Assembly: GCA_004145795.1 (NCBI GenBank)
Contig: SEIO01000025.1
Span: 1-37,626, forward strand
Reading direction: 5' to 3'
Length of the DNA: 37,626 nt
Source: Lentibacillus lipolyticus
Lineage (GTDB): Bacteria > Bacillota > Bacilli > Bacillales > Amphibacillaceae
Position 1 is the first letter of the stretch, and each line of letters begins with the position of its first letter. The notes under the pieces are model-generated. The model was not told the origin of the DNA. It saw nothing but the letters and a program-made list of their open reading frames with translations, and made no database searches. The position numbers and the translations under genes are program-made. This document shows, piece after piece, positions 7,994 through 15,107 of this stretch.

Positions 7994-8728
7994 ATGCCGA
8001 ATAAATCGGAAGTCGTACCGGTGATGGGGATCCATTTTATCAGTCTGTCCCGTCAGGAATTTTTAGACCAAAAACTGTATCCGGTGCTGGATCATGGCGG
8101 GAAATGCTTCGTCGTCACGGCCAACCCGGATATAACGATGCAGGCCAAGGAAAATGCCGATTTCCGGCGCGCCGTCACAGCATCTGATTACGTCGTGCCG
8201 GATGGAGCTGGCATTGTGTTGGCATCCAAGTATTTGAAAAGGCCGGTCGCCGAGCGGATACCGGGGTACGAGCTCATGGTGGATGTGCTCGCCTATGCCA
8301 ACGAAAACAGGCTGCCTTGCTATTTTCTTGGGGCAAAAGAGGACGTGAATGCACAGATGGTCCAGGAAGTCACCAGGCACTATCCGAACATCCCAATCGC
8401 CGGGCGTCACCACGGTTTTTTCGAACTGGATGATGAACAAGTTGCCCGCGACGTGTTGGCTGCAGCCCCCGCAATCGTGTTTGTAGCGCTCGGTGCCCCA
8501 AGGCAGGAAACATGGATCAGCAAGTATATGGACCAGTTTGATAAAGGCTTGTTCATGGGGGTCGGCGGCAGTTTCGACGTATTCACAGGCAACGTCAAAC
8601 GAGCGCCCGAAGCGTGGATTCAGCTGAACCTCGAGTGGCTGTATCGACTGCTGAAGCAGCCATTTCGCTGGAAACGCATATGGAAGTCATTAAAATTTAT
8701 GCTCTATGTTTTATGGAAAAAGGAGTGA
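7994..8728 (+). CDS. tagA: TagA, GlcNAc-PP-undecaprenol beta-ManNAc transferase
   Basis: A 244-residue WecG/TagA/CpsF family glycosyltransferase. It should transfer ManNAc from UDP-ManNAc to lipid-linked GlcNAc, the first committed step of wall teichoic acid synthesis at the inner membrane face. The conserved TANPD (residues 42-46) and VVPDGAGIV (about 67-75, with the presumed catalytic Asp70) are present, as are GAPRQE and the VGGSFDVFTGNVKRAP region. A basic C-terminus (RWKRIWKSLKF) fits the membrane-binding tail. The start could be TTG 7988 or ATG 7994; AAAGG at 7979-7983 is better placed for the ATG. The stop codon lies within the left arm of the terminator at 8719-8757. Confidence 0.93.
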   Translation: MPNKSEVVPVMGIHFISLSRQEFLDQKLYPVLDHGGKCFVVTANPDITMQAKENADFRRAVTASDYVVPDGAGIVLASKYLKRPVAERIPGYELMVDVLAYANENRLPCYFLGAKEDVNAQMVQEVTRHYPNIPIAGRHHGFFELDDEQVARDVLAAAPAIVFVALGAPRQETWISKYMDQFDKGLFMGVGGSFDVFTGNVKRAPEAWIQLNLEWLYRLLKQPFRWKRIWKSLKFMLYVLWKKE

Positions 8729-8757
8729 CACCTGTTGTAGGGGTGGTCACTCCTTTT
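8719..8757 (+). terminator. Terminator of the tagF-tagA group
   Basis: AAAGGAGTGAC (8719-8729) pairs with GTCACTCCTTT (8746-8756) and runs into TTTTTT. The tagA stop codon (8726-8728) is part of the stem. Confidence 0.9.
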
Positions 8758-8808
8758 TTGACGTTGGTTCGGCAGACCGGAAGCCCTGTTAGTCTGTCAC
8801 TCGGCTAG

Positions 8809-9068
8809 GCGCTGAACGCCCGAACAGAGGGGGAGTATCGTCAATCGGTCACTCATCCAGGCGCTGAACGCCCGAACAGGGAGGAAGTCCTGTCAATCGG
8901 TCATTCATCCAGGCGCTGAACGCCCGAATGGGGAGGGAGTATCGTCGTTCGGTCCCTCATCCAAGCGATGAACGCCAGAATGGAGAGGAAGCCCCGTCAT
9001 TCGGTCCCTCATCCAAGCGCTGAACGTCCGAACAGAGAGGGAGCCTCGTCGTTCGGTCCCTCATCGCT
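8809..9068. repeat. 52-bp tandem repeat array
   Basis: Five consecutive units begin at 8809, 8861, 8913, 8965 and 9017, exactly 52 bp apart, each starting GCGCTGAACG (or a one-base variant). A partial unit precedes them from about 8780. The period is not a multiple of three, so this is not a coding repeat. It fills the gap between the convergent tagA and LCP genes. Later units share their own variants (for example CGGTCCCTCATCC), indicating local duplication. No other gene is seen from 8758 to 9116. Confidence 0.88.
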
Positions 9069-9116
9069 TATGGCGAGGGCGGGTGCGCGCATGCCGGAAG
9101 CCCCGGGCCGGTGCTG

Positions 9117-10148
9117 CTAATATGTGCGGTTACTGTCCAGATGTTCATTCGTAAACTCGGTCGTCTGTCGATCCTGCATCGATAAATCAAGGTGTTTGCG
9201 AAGCTTGTCTTCTATAGAAGCTCTGCTTGCTTCTTCGACTTGATAGTACCACAAACCATCGTCCATATAACCGCCATGCCCTTCCAGGCTGACCGATTCC
9301 ATGGAAAATTCTTCGTTTAAACCATACCGGGCAAAAGCCTTCATCTCATCAAACGAAATATTTGTTGTCATATTGTTTCCAACCGATTCGATGATATTGC
9401 CGATTTTCGTCACCGACGCCACGGATGCCGCTTTGTTGACAACAGTTTTAATAATTTTCTGCTGGCGCTTGCCACGCTCAATATCGTTATCGTATTTGCG
9501 CGTCCTAGCTAGGGCGAGCGCTTCCTCGCCGTTTAGTTTCTGTTCACCAGGCATCAGATGGATAGCATTTTCATCATCATCGGAATTAAGCTCACTCATT
9601 TCAAACGGCACATCATACTGGATACCCCCAAGTGAATCGACCACTTCAATGAAGGCGTTGAAATTCACTTGCACATAATAATCAACCGGCACATTCATGA
9701 AATTTTCCACCGTTTCCACCGCCGCACGCGGGCCACCAAATGCATGCGCATGATTGATCTTCGTCTTATAGCCAACTTCCGGTACAAACGTGTACGTGTC
9801 ACGCGGAATGCTCAGCATTTTCACATTGTGTGCCTGTTTATTGAATGTCGCGAGTATAAGCGTATCCGAACGGCTATGCGCATAATCACGCTCCGCACTG
9901 TCATCCGCCCCGATAATCAGAACAGATACATTATCCTCAATAGGATCGACTTGCTCCGTCCGCAAATCCGATTGCTTATTGCCACGATCAATCGACTGAT
10001 ACGAATCATCCACCGTATCCTCCGCCTTATTCATGAGATGCATACCATAGGCAAGCGTTGCAGTTGCGATTATAACCAGTGGCACAACAATGACCATCAT
10101 TACACGCTTTTTATTCAATTTTCTCTTTTTATACTGACGATTCGACAT
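9117..10148 (-). CDS. LCP-family cell wall polymer ligase (LytR-CpsA-Psr), paralog 2
   Basis: A 343-residue paralog of the LCP at 499-1617 with the same expected role of attaching wall polymer to peptidoglycan. Basic residues 7-15 precede a membrane segment at about 16-37. The LCP domain shows SDTLILATFN (94-103), SIPRD (113-117), YKTKINHAH (127-135) and ALARTRK...RGKRQQ. It lacks the long Ser/Asn-rich tail of paralog 1. An AAGGG site lies about 8 bases before ATG on the minus strand. It is convergent with the tagA group and monocistronic as far as visible; no clear terminator follows its stop, only the 52-bp array. Confidence 0.93.
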   Translation of the reverse strand: MSNRQYKKRKLNKKRVMMVIVVPLVIIATATLAYGMHLMNKAEDTVDDSYQSIDRGNKQSDLRTEQVDPIEDNVSVLIIGADDSAERDYAHSRSDTLILATFNKQAHNVKMLSIPRDTYTFVPEVGYKTKINHAHAFGGPRAAVETVENFMNVPVDYYVQVNFNAFIEVVDSLGGIQYDVPFEMSELNSDDDENAIHLMPGEQKLNGEEALALARTRKYDNDIERGKRQQKIIKTVVNKAASVASVTKIGNIIESVGNNMTTNISFDEMKAFARYGLNEEFSMESVSLEGHGGYMDDGLWYYQVEEASRASIEDKLRKHLDLSMQDRQTTEFTNEHLDSNRTY

Positions 10149-10229
10149 CTAAACAATCCCTTCGACAAAACCAAACACTATATTTCCTATAGTTTACTAT
10201 TAATAATACTGTTCGTAAATTTCTTTTGT

Positions 10230-11400
10230 TATACGGATGGCGGGGACAGAAATTGGGAACTTTCCGGAGCGGTGGGAGGAGAATCGCCGTTTGGGTTCGG
10301 GAATCGCAACTTCGAGGTCGAAAATCGCTGTCTCGGGTTCGGGAATCGCTGTCTCAAGGGCAGGAATCGCCACTTCGAGGTCGAGAATCGCCGCCTCGAG
10401 ATCAGGAATCGCAACTTCAGGCCCGAGAATCGCCCGGAACGGATGAAGAATCGCCGTCCCGAGCCCAGGAATCGCACCTTCAGGAATGTGGAAGATTTTC
10501 GGCGGCTGCCGAAAATCAACCCATTGTATAAACCACCAAAAATCTACAAACCAGAAAAATTTTATTTCCTCATGATGACATTTTTCGCTGACACGTGGAG
10601 ACAGATGCGAATCGCGCTAGTTGCTATGGGCGTGCTGTCGCCCAAGTTAAGGACGCTGAGGATAGAAATTGCCCGGAGCGGGGGAGAATCGCCACTTCGG
10701 GTTCAGGAATCGCAACTTCGGATCTAGGAATCGCAACATCAGGAGGAAGAATCGCCGTCTCGGGTCTGGGAATCGTCCGGAGCCGGGGAGGAATCGCCGT
10801 CTCGGGTTCGAGAATCGCTACTTCGGGGGGAAGAATCGCCGCCCCGAGCCCAGGAATCGCACCTTCAGGAATGTGGAAGATTTTCGGCGGCTGCCGAAAA
10901 TCAACCCATTGTATAAACCACCAAAAATATTTTGCAAACCGGAAAAACTTTATTTCCTCATGATGACATTTTTCGCTGACACGTGGAGATAGATGCGAAT
11001 CGCGCTAGTTGCTATGGGCGTGCTGTTGCCCAAGTTAAGGACGCTGAGGATAGAATCGCCCGGAGCCGGGGGGAGAATCGCCACTTCGGATTCAGGAATC
11101 GCAACTTCGTATCTAGGAATCGCAACATCAGGAGAAAGAATCGCCGTCTCGGGCCCGGGAATCGCCACTTCAGGCCGGAGAATCGTCCGGAGCCGGGGAA
11201 GAATCACCCCCTTGGGTCCGGGAATCGCAACTTCGGATCTAGGAATCACAACATCAGGAGGAAGAATCGCCGTCTCGAGGTCGGGAATCGCCACCCCAAG
11301 CCCGGGAATCGCAACTTCAGGAATGTGGAAAATTTTCGGCGGCTGCCGAAAATCAACCCATTGGATAAACCACCAAAAATCTGCAAACCAAAAAAATTTT
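10230..11400. repeat. Repeat region A: 21-bp arrays in three blocks, inverted orientation
   Basis: Three blocks hold degenerate 21-bp units with the core GAATCGC on the plus strand. Hairpins with arms GATTTTCGGC/GCCGAAAATC lie at 10494-10517, 10879-10902 and 11331-11354 (the third has A for the first base). The centre is GGCT, the reverse complement of the AGCC seen in most region B-D hairpins, so region A is inverted relative to them. Block spacers (for example around 10518-10660 and 10903-11060) are near-identical to each other but differ from those of regions B-D. Long frames run through the arrays in several frames without a ribosome site, so I do not call genes. The region fills the divergent gap between the LCP gene and the DUF1659 gene. 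Confidence 0.85.
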
Positions 11401-11464
11401 ATTTCCTCCTGATGACACCTTTTCCGCCTGCCAATCGATTGTAGGGGTGAAGGGAGGTGGCAAC

Positions 11465-11689
11465 ATGGCCGTAGCACAAATGATGGATTCGCGTTTGCGT
11501 CTGATTCTGGATGACGGAATTGATGCGGCTTCCGGCAAGCAGCTTTTTAAGACAAAAGGATTCAGCAACGTAAAAATCGAGGCGACCGCCGACCAGCTTT
11601 TTGCAATCGCAACTGCTGTCGCTGGCTTACAGGAGCGCACACTGCTTGATATCGAGCGAAACGACAGCTCCAACATCGTCCAGGCGTAA
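11465..11689 (+). CDS. DUF1659 family small protein
   Basis: A 74-residue protein of unknown function that I recognise as DUF1659, common in Bacillaceae next to DUF2922 and YvrJ genes. It has no membrane segment or signal peptide. I chose ATG 11465 because GGGAGGTGG stands 5-6 bases upstream; an in-frame upstream ATG lacks such a site. The next gene, DUF2922, follows after 77 bp that contain two copies of a GGTGCCAGGCAC repeat. Its role is unknown. Confidence 0.85.
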   Translation: MAVAQMMDSRLRLILDDGIDAASGKQLFKTKGFSNVKIEATADQLFAIATAVAGLQERTLLDIERNDSSNIVQA

Positions 11690-11766
11690 TCGGTGCCAGG
11701 CACGAACACAATTCAGAATTGTATCGGTGCCAGGCACGCACATAACGACAGAAAGGAGGTGGCACC

Positions 11767-11982
11767 GTGAAAAAGCTTGAGCTGAAATTTTTGAACCAGG
11801 ACGGCAAGACCGTTACGTATTCGCTGGAGAAGCCGATTGAACCAGTCGATCCAGCGGCGATTAAAGCAGCAATGGACGAAATCATTACGCAGAACGCCTT
11901 CACCTCATCCGGTGGCGACGTTGTTTCCATCAAGGAAGCGCGCATCGTGGAGCGTAATGTGCAGGGTATTGAATTGCCATAA
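11767..11982 (+). CDS. DUF2922 family small protein
   Basis: A 71-residue soluble protein recognised as DUF2922, the usual neighbour of DUF1659; function unknown. It starts at GTG 11767 with a full AAAGGAGGTGG site. The usual third partner, a YvrJ-type small membrane protein, is absent. A GGGAGG motif follows the stop codon by about 9 bases but no start codon comes after it; instead the terminator at 11996-12032 begins. Confidence 0.85.
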   Translation: MKKLELKFLNQDGKTVTYSLEKPIEPVDPAAIKAAMDEIITQNAFTSSGGDVVSIKEARIVERNVQGIELP

Positions 11983-11995
11983 AGATGGGAGGCAC

Positions 11996-12032
11996 AGACC
12001 AGCGTGGGAGCGCTGGTCTGCTTCCTATTTTT
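11996..12032 (+). terminator. Terminator after the DUF2922 gene
   Basis: AGACCAGCG (11996-12004) pairs with CGCTGGTCT (12011-12019), with a T-run at 12028-12032. The same arms recur in the terminator at 21384-21414. Confidence 0.75.
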
Positions 12033-12068
12033 GACTGTGCCGGTGCCAGGCACGCACAGTACTCTAAA

Positions 12069-12096
12069 TTGACTCAAATAAAAAACATGGTATAAT
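12069..12096 (+). promoter_or_regulatory. Strong sigma-A promoter for a small RNA
   Basis: TTGACT (12069-12074) and TATAAT (12091-12096) are separated by 16 bases, with TGG just before the -10 box. Transcription should begin near 12103. No coding sequence follows on this strand before the terminator near 12250, so it should make the structured RNA described next. Confidence 0.8.
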
Positions 12097-12102
12097 GAAT
12101 AT

Positions 12103-12252
12103 AGAAAAGAAAACATTGCATACAATAAATAAGACCGCAGACGGTGCAACGTCTACGGTCACAATAGACCGAACCCCATCAAGAGGGGTTAGGCAACTTT
12201 AGGAAAATAATCCCTCAGCGCCTGTGCAAACGCTAATGAGGGGTTATTTTTT
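12103..12252 (+). ncRNA. Putative antitoxin RNA of a type I toxin-antitoxin pair
   Basis: About 150 nt follow a strong promoter with no coding frame. Visible stems: GACCGCAGACG with CGTCTACGGTC (12133-12160 region), AACCCC with GGGGTT (12172-12190 region), and a final stem AATAA-CCCTCA with TGAGGGGTTATT ending in TTTTTT near 12252. The 3' end overlaps the 3' end of the toxin gene on the opposite strand, as in the convergent TxpA/RatA and BsrG/SR4 pairs. The 5' end is inferred from the promoter, not observed. Confidence 0.65.
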
Positions 12253-12327
12253 ATTGGACATAATAAACGCAACCAACATCCCAAAAGAAATCATTAGGGA
12301 AAAGGTGTAAAACGTGCTACTGTCCAT
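12244..12327 (-). CDS. Putative holin-like type I toxin peptide (27 residues)
   Basis: A very small gene encoding a single-span hydrophobic peptide: an acidic/polar start (MDSST), a membrane segment at about residues 6-23 (FYTFSLMISFGMLVAFIM) and the basic end SNKK. This is the layout of the putative holin-like toxins (TxpA/BsrG class). An AAGGGGGG site lies about 8 bases upstream, preceded by a small hairpin AGTC-CCC/GGG-GACT (about 12351-12369). The toxin mRNA leader (12402 to 12392) is complementary over 11 bases to the region holding the stop codon (12246 to 12236), a long-range 5'-3' pairing of the kind that keeps such messages untranslated until processed. Identification is by pattern, not by search. 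Confidence 0.7.
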   Translation of the reverse strand: MDSSTFYTFSLMISFGMLVAFIMSNKK

Positions 12328-12427
12328 TGGCGACACCCCCCTTCCTGGGAAGTCTCCCAACGGGACTAACAGAAAGCTATCCGGTGCCACCTAACCCCTC
12401 ATGCGAAGCCAGTCTATCGATGCTGCT

Positions 12428-12436
12428 ATTATAACA
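12428..12436 (-). promoter_or_regulatory. Extended -10 promoter of the toxin gene
   Basis: On the minus strand the sequence reads TG-T-TATAAT, an extended -10 box. A start near 12421 would give a leader of about 94 nt that includes the pairing segment at 12392-12402. No good -35 box is present; the 34-bp repeats begin just upstream. Confidence 0.6.
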
Positions 12437-12443
12437 TTTGTAT

Positions 12444-12525
12444 CGGTGCCAGGCACGCACACAATTCAGAATTGTATCGGTGCCAGGCACGCACACAATT
12501 CAGAATTGTTTCGGTGCCAGGCACG
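12444..12525. repeat. 34-bp tandem repeat with two nested palindromes
   Basis: The motif CGGTGCCAGGCACG begins at 12444, 12478 and 12512 (period 34). Between copies lies ACAATTC-A-GAATTGT. Both GTGCC-A-GGCAC and ACAATTC-A-GAATTGT are palindromic. Further single copies of the first motif are at about 11691, 11725 and 12041, so the family surrounds the small-gene region on both sides. Confidence 0.8.
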
Positions 12526-12566
12526 CACACAATTAGCACCCCCAACAAACTTCTTCCTGTCCATTC

Positions 12567-13016
12567 CTACAATTTATACCCTGTTCTGCTTTTGAAGCGT
12601 TTTAGAATGACACTGCTCTCCACTCTTGTAATTCCTTTGACAGAATACAATTCGGTATTAATAAAGTTTTCCAGCATTAAAAAGTTATCAACCAATACAT
12701 GCATATGTAACGTACTTGGCCCGGTCATTTGATAGATACTGGCTACATTTGGGTGATCAGCAAGGTTTTGCGCTACCTCCTGCAAATGATATGGCTCGGC
12801 ATCCACTTCGAAAAATGCTGAAACGGCTTTCCCGGCCTTTTCCGAATTAATGATAACGGTGAACTTTTCAATGATTCCTTTTTCCTGCAGGTGTTTGATC
12901 CTGTCCTTCACAGCAACACGTGAAATACCCACTTTATTGGACAGGTCAACATAGGACGATCTTCCGTCTTCCACCAGTTCCTCCAATAATTTCTTGTCTA
13001 TTTCATCTATCACCAT
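12567..13016 (-). CDS. ywrC: Lrp/AsnC-family transcriptional regulator, YwrC-like
   Basis: A 149-residue regulator. Residues 1-60 form the AsnC-type winged helix with recognition region VGISRVAVKDRIKHL; residues about 68-140 form the RAM ligand-binding domain. GAGGAGG precedes ATG 13016. It is divergent from the peptide-importer operon that ends in a gamma-glutamyltransferase and two chromate-transporter halves. In B. subtilis an Lrp-type gene (ywrC) sits with ywrD (gamma-glutamyltransferase-like) and ywrB/ywrA (CHR), so this is probably the local regulator. The effector (an amino acid or peptide product) is unknown. The ywrC name rests on gene order. Confidence 0.82.
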   Translation of the reverse strand: MVIDEIDKKLLEELVEDGRSSYVDLSNKVGISRVAVKDRIKHLQEKGIIEKFTVIINSEKAGKAVSAFFEVDAEPYHLQEVAQNLADHPNVASIYQMTGPSTLHMHVLVDNFLMLENFINTELYSVKGITRVESSVILKRFKSRTGYKL

Positions 13017-13154
13017 ATGGACCTCCTCATTATAAGAAACGCAATTTTAGGAATATAATAACATATTTTTTGCAAATGAAACTAAATTTACCAAAAATTT
13101 TTATAAAAAGTAAGCGGATTCTACAAATTTCATTATTTTTGTACAAAAATCGTA

Positions 13155-13183
13155 TTGACAGCTTGCCTTTTCACAAGTAAATT
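13155..13183 (+). promoter_or_regulatory. Promoter of the peptide importer operon
   Basis: TTGACA (13155-13160) and TAAATT (13178-13183) are spaced by 17 bases, about 50 bp before the first permease gene. The surrounding gap 13017-13233 is very A/T-rich, as expected for Lrp-type binding sites. Confidence 0.6.
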
Positions 13184-13233
13184 AATCTTAATTTTAGTAT
13201 AAATTATTAGAAAATTGACACGGAGGTGAGTTG

Positions 13234-14172
13234 ATGATTGGTTTGATTACCCGGCGATTCTTTCAGTTACTATTGCTTCTGTTAGGGATATCATTCTTGG
13301 TATTTATGAGTATGCATTTTGCTCCAGGTGATCCAGCTACTATTATCGGCGGGCCGAATGCGACATCTGAGGATTTGGAAGCCATTCGGAAAGACATGGG
13401 GCTGGACCGCCCTGTATTAGTGCAATATTTTGATTATCTTGGTGGTATATTGCAAGGCGACTTCGGCTATTCTTATCAAACTGGTCAGGCCGTTACAGAA
13501 GCAATCATTACCAGATTCCCGACGACAGTGAAATTAGCAGCATCCAGTACGATCGTTGCTGTAATCATTGGTGTCATTGCAGGAATTATATCTGCTAGAA
13601 AACAAAACTCTTGGATCGATGTCACAAGCACGACTTTTGCATTAGCGGGTGTTTCTATTCCTAACTTCTGGCTTGGGGCAATGCTGATACTAGTTTTTGC
13701 AGTGAATCTGCAAATATTGCCTGTGGGAGGTTTGAATGCTCCATTTTATACACTGGCGGGATTAAAGGAATTAATATTGCCTTCGATAACGTTGGGGACT
13801 GCCTCTGCTGCTTTAATAGCCAGAATGACCAGATCATCTATGCTTGAGGTTGTCAGGTCCGATTATATCCGAACTGCGAAGGCAAAGGGTGTTCGTAAAC
13901 GGCCTTTAATTTGGATTCATGCCTTGAAGAATGCCATGATCCCCGTCGTGACGGTCATCGGAATTAACTTTGGTACGTTGCTTGGCGGGACGATCATAAC
14001 CGAGCAGGTTTTTGCCATAAACGGTGTAGGCAGATTGATGATTGATGCGATCGCAGCACGTGATTTTCCGGTTGTACAAGGAACCGTTTTGCTGGTGGCA
14101 GCCGTGTTTGTTGTTGTTAACTTAATAGTTGACATCGTCTACGCACTCATTGATCCACGGATAAGTTATTAA
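13234..14172 (+). CDS. Peptide ABC transporter permease (OppB/DppB type)
   Basis: A 312-residue inner-membrane permease, one of two that form the channel of a peptide importer. It opens with the hallmark N-terminal helix (TRRFFQLLLLLLGISFLVFMS) and the FAPGDPATIIGG loop of OppB/DppB proteins. The permease signature (RTAKAKGVRKRPLIWIHALKNA) is at about residues 212-235. ATG 13234 is preferred over TTG 13231 because GGAGG at 13222-13226 is 7 bases from it. It is the first gene of the importer operon. Confidence 0.93.
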   Translation: MIGLITRRFFQLLLLLLGISFLVFMSMHFAPGDPATIIGGPNATSEDLEAIRKDMGLDRPVLVQYFDYLGGILQGDFGYSYQTGQAVTEAIITRFPTTVKLAASSTIVAVIIGVIAGIISARKQNSWIDVTSTTFALAGVSIPNFWLGAMLILVFAVNLQILPVGGLNAPFYTLAGLKELILPSITLGTASAALIARMTRSSMLEVVRSDYIRTAKAKGVRKRPLIWIHALKNAMIPVVTVIGINFGTLLGGTIITEQVFAINGVGRLMIDAIAARDFPVVQGTVLLVAAVFVVVNLIVDIVYALIDPRISY

Positions 14173-14184
14173 GGGAAAGGGGGT

Positions 14185-15087
14185 ATGGACATGCCTGCAA
14201 CGGCTGAGATAGATAACAAAAATGTAAAAAAACAGCCAAGTAATAACCGTTTTATGAAAACCGTCAAAAGTGTTATTAAGAACAAACTGTCAGCAATCGG
14301 GTTGGTTATCCTCGTATTCATCGTGCTTGCAGCCATATTTGCACCTGTCATTACTAGTTATGGACCGAACGAACAGGATTTGGGAAACACGCATTTAGGT
14401 ATAGGTTCGGAAGGTCACTTTTTAGGCACTGATAATTATGGTCGCGACATGTGGTCCAGGATTGTGCATGGTGCAAGTATCTCCTTATTAGTTGGAATTA
14501 GCTCTGTTGGCATCGGATTAATCGGTGGAATTGTACTTGGCTTGCTGGCAGGGTATTACCGCAAATTAGACGGAATTATTATGAGAATTGTCGATTTACT
14601 TTTCGCATTCCCTGGTATTCTATTAGCAATGCTGGTTATTGCGATGCTTGGGACCAGTCTCATCAACGTCGTCATTGCAATCAGTATCTGGTCCATTCCG
14701 GGGTGCGCACGAATCGTCCGGGGCAGCGTGTTATCCATCAAAGAGCAGGAATATATTATGGCGATGAAGTCGATAGGTGCCAGTGATGTAAGGATCCTGT
14801 TTAAACATATTCTTCCAAACTGTACGGCTCCACTGATTGTGTATGGAACCATGCGGATGGCTACCACTATTTTGTCAACTTCCGCCTTAAGTTACCTTGG
14901 TCTGGGTGCACAGCCGCCAACACCGGAATGGGGGGCCATGATCGCAGCGGGACAGAACTTTATGTGGCAAGCACCACATCTGGCGATCATTCCAGGGATA
15001 GCCATTATGTTAACCGTATTTGCCTTTAACGTCGTTGGAGATGGATTACGGGATGCCTTAGACCCAAATATGGATTTAAATACGTAA
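14185..15087 (+). CDS. Peptide ABC transporter permease (OppC/DppC type)
   Basis: A 300-residue second permease. The N-terminal OppC-type region has a helix at about 38-60 followed by the periplasmic-side FLGTDNYGRDMWSRIVHGA segment, a family hallmark. The coupling motif (KEQEYIMAMKSIGASDVRILFKHILPN) is at about 187-214. AAAGGGGG lies only 3-4 bases from ATG 14185 and about 9 from an in-frame ATG at 14191, so the true start may be the latter. It follows the first permease gene by 12 bases. Confidence 0.93.
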   Translation: MDMPATAEIDNKNVKKQPSNNRFMKTVKSVIKNKLSAIGLVILVFIVLAAIFAPVITSYGPNEQDLGNTHLGIGSEGHFLGTDNYGRDMWSRIVHGASISLLVGISSVGIGLIGGIVLGLLAGYYRKLDGIIMRIVDLLFAFPGILLAMLVIAMLGTSLINVVIAISIWSIPGCARIVRGSVLSIKEQEYIMAMKSIGASDVRILFKHILPNCTAPLIVYGTMRMATTILSTSALSYLGLGAQPPTPEWGAMIAAGQNFMWQAPHLAIIPGIAIMLTVFAFNVVGDGLRDALDPNMDLNT

Positions 15088-15107
15088 TATAGAGAGGGAG
15101 TTATTTT

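Noticed and set aside
8809-9068. CRISPR or repeat-protein gene in the 52-bp array
   Set aside because: The whole 52-bp unit is repeated without spacer variety, and 52 is not a multiple of three.
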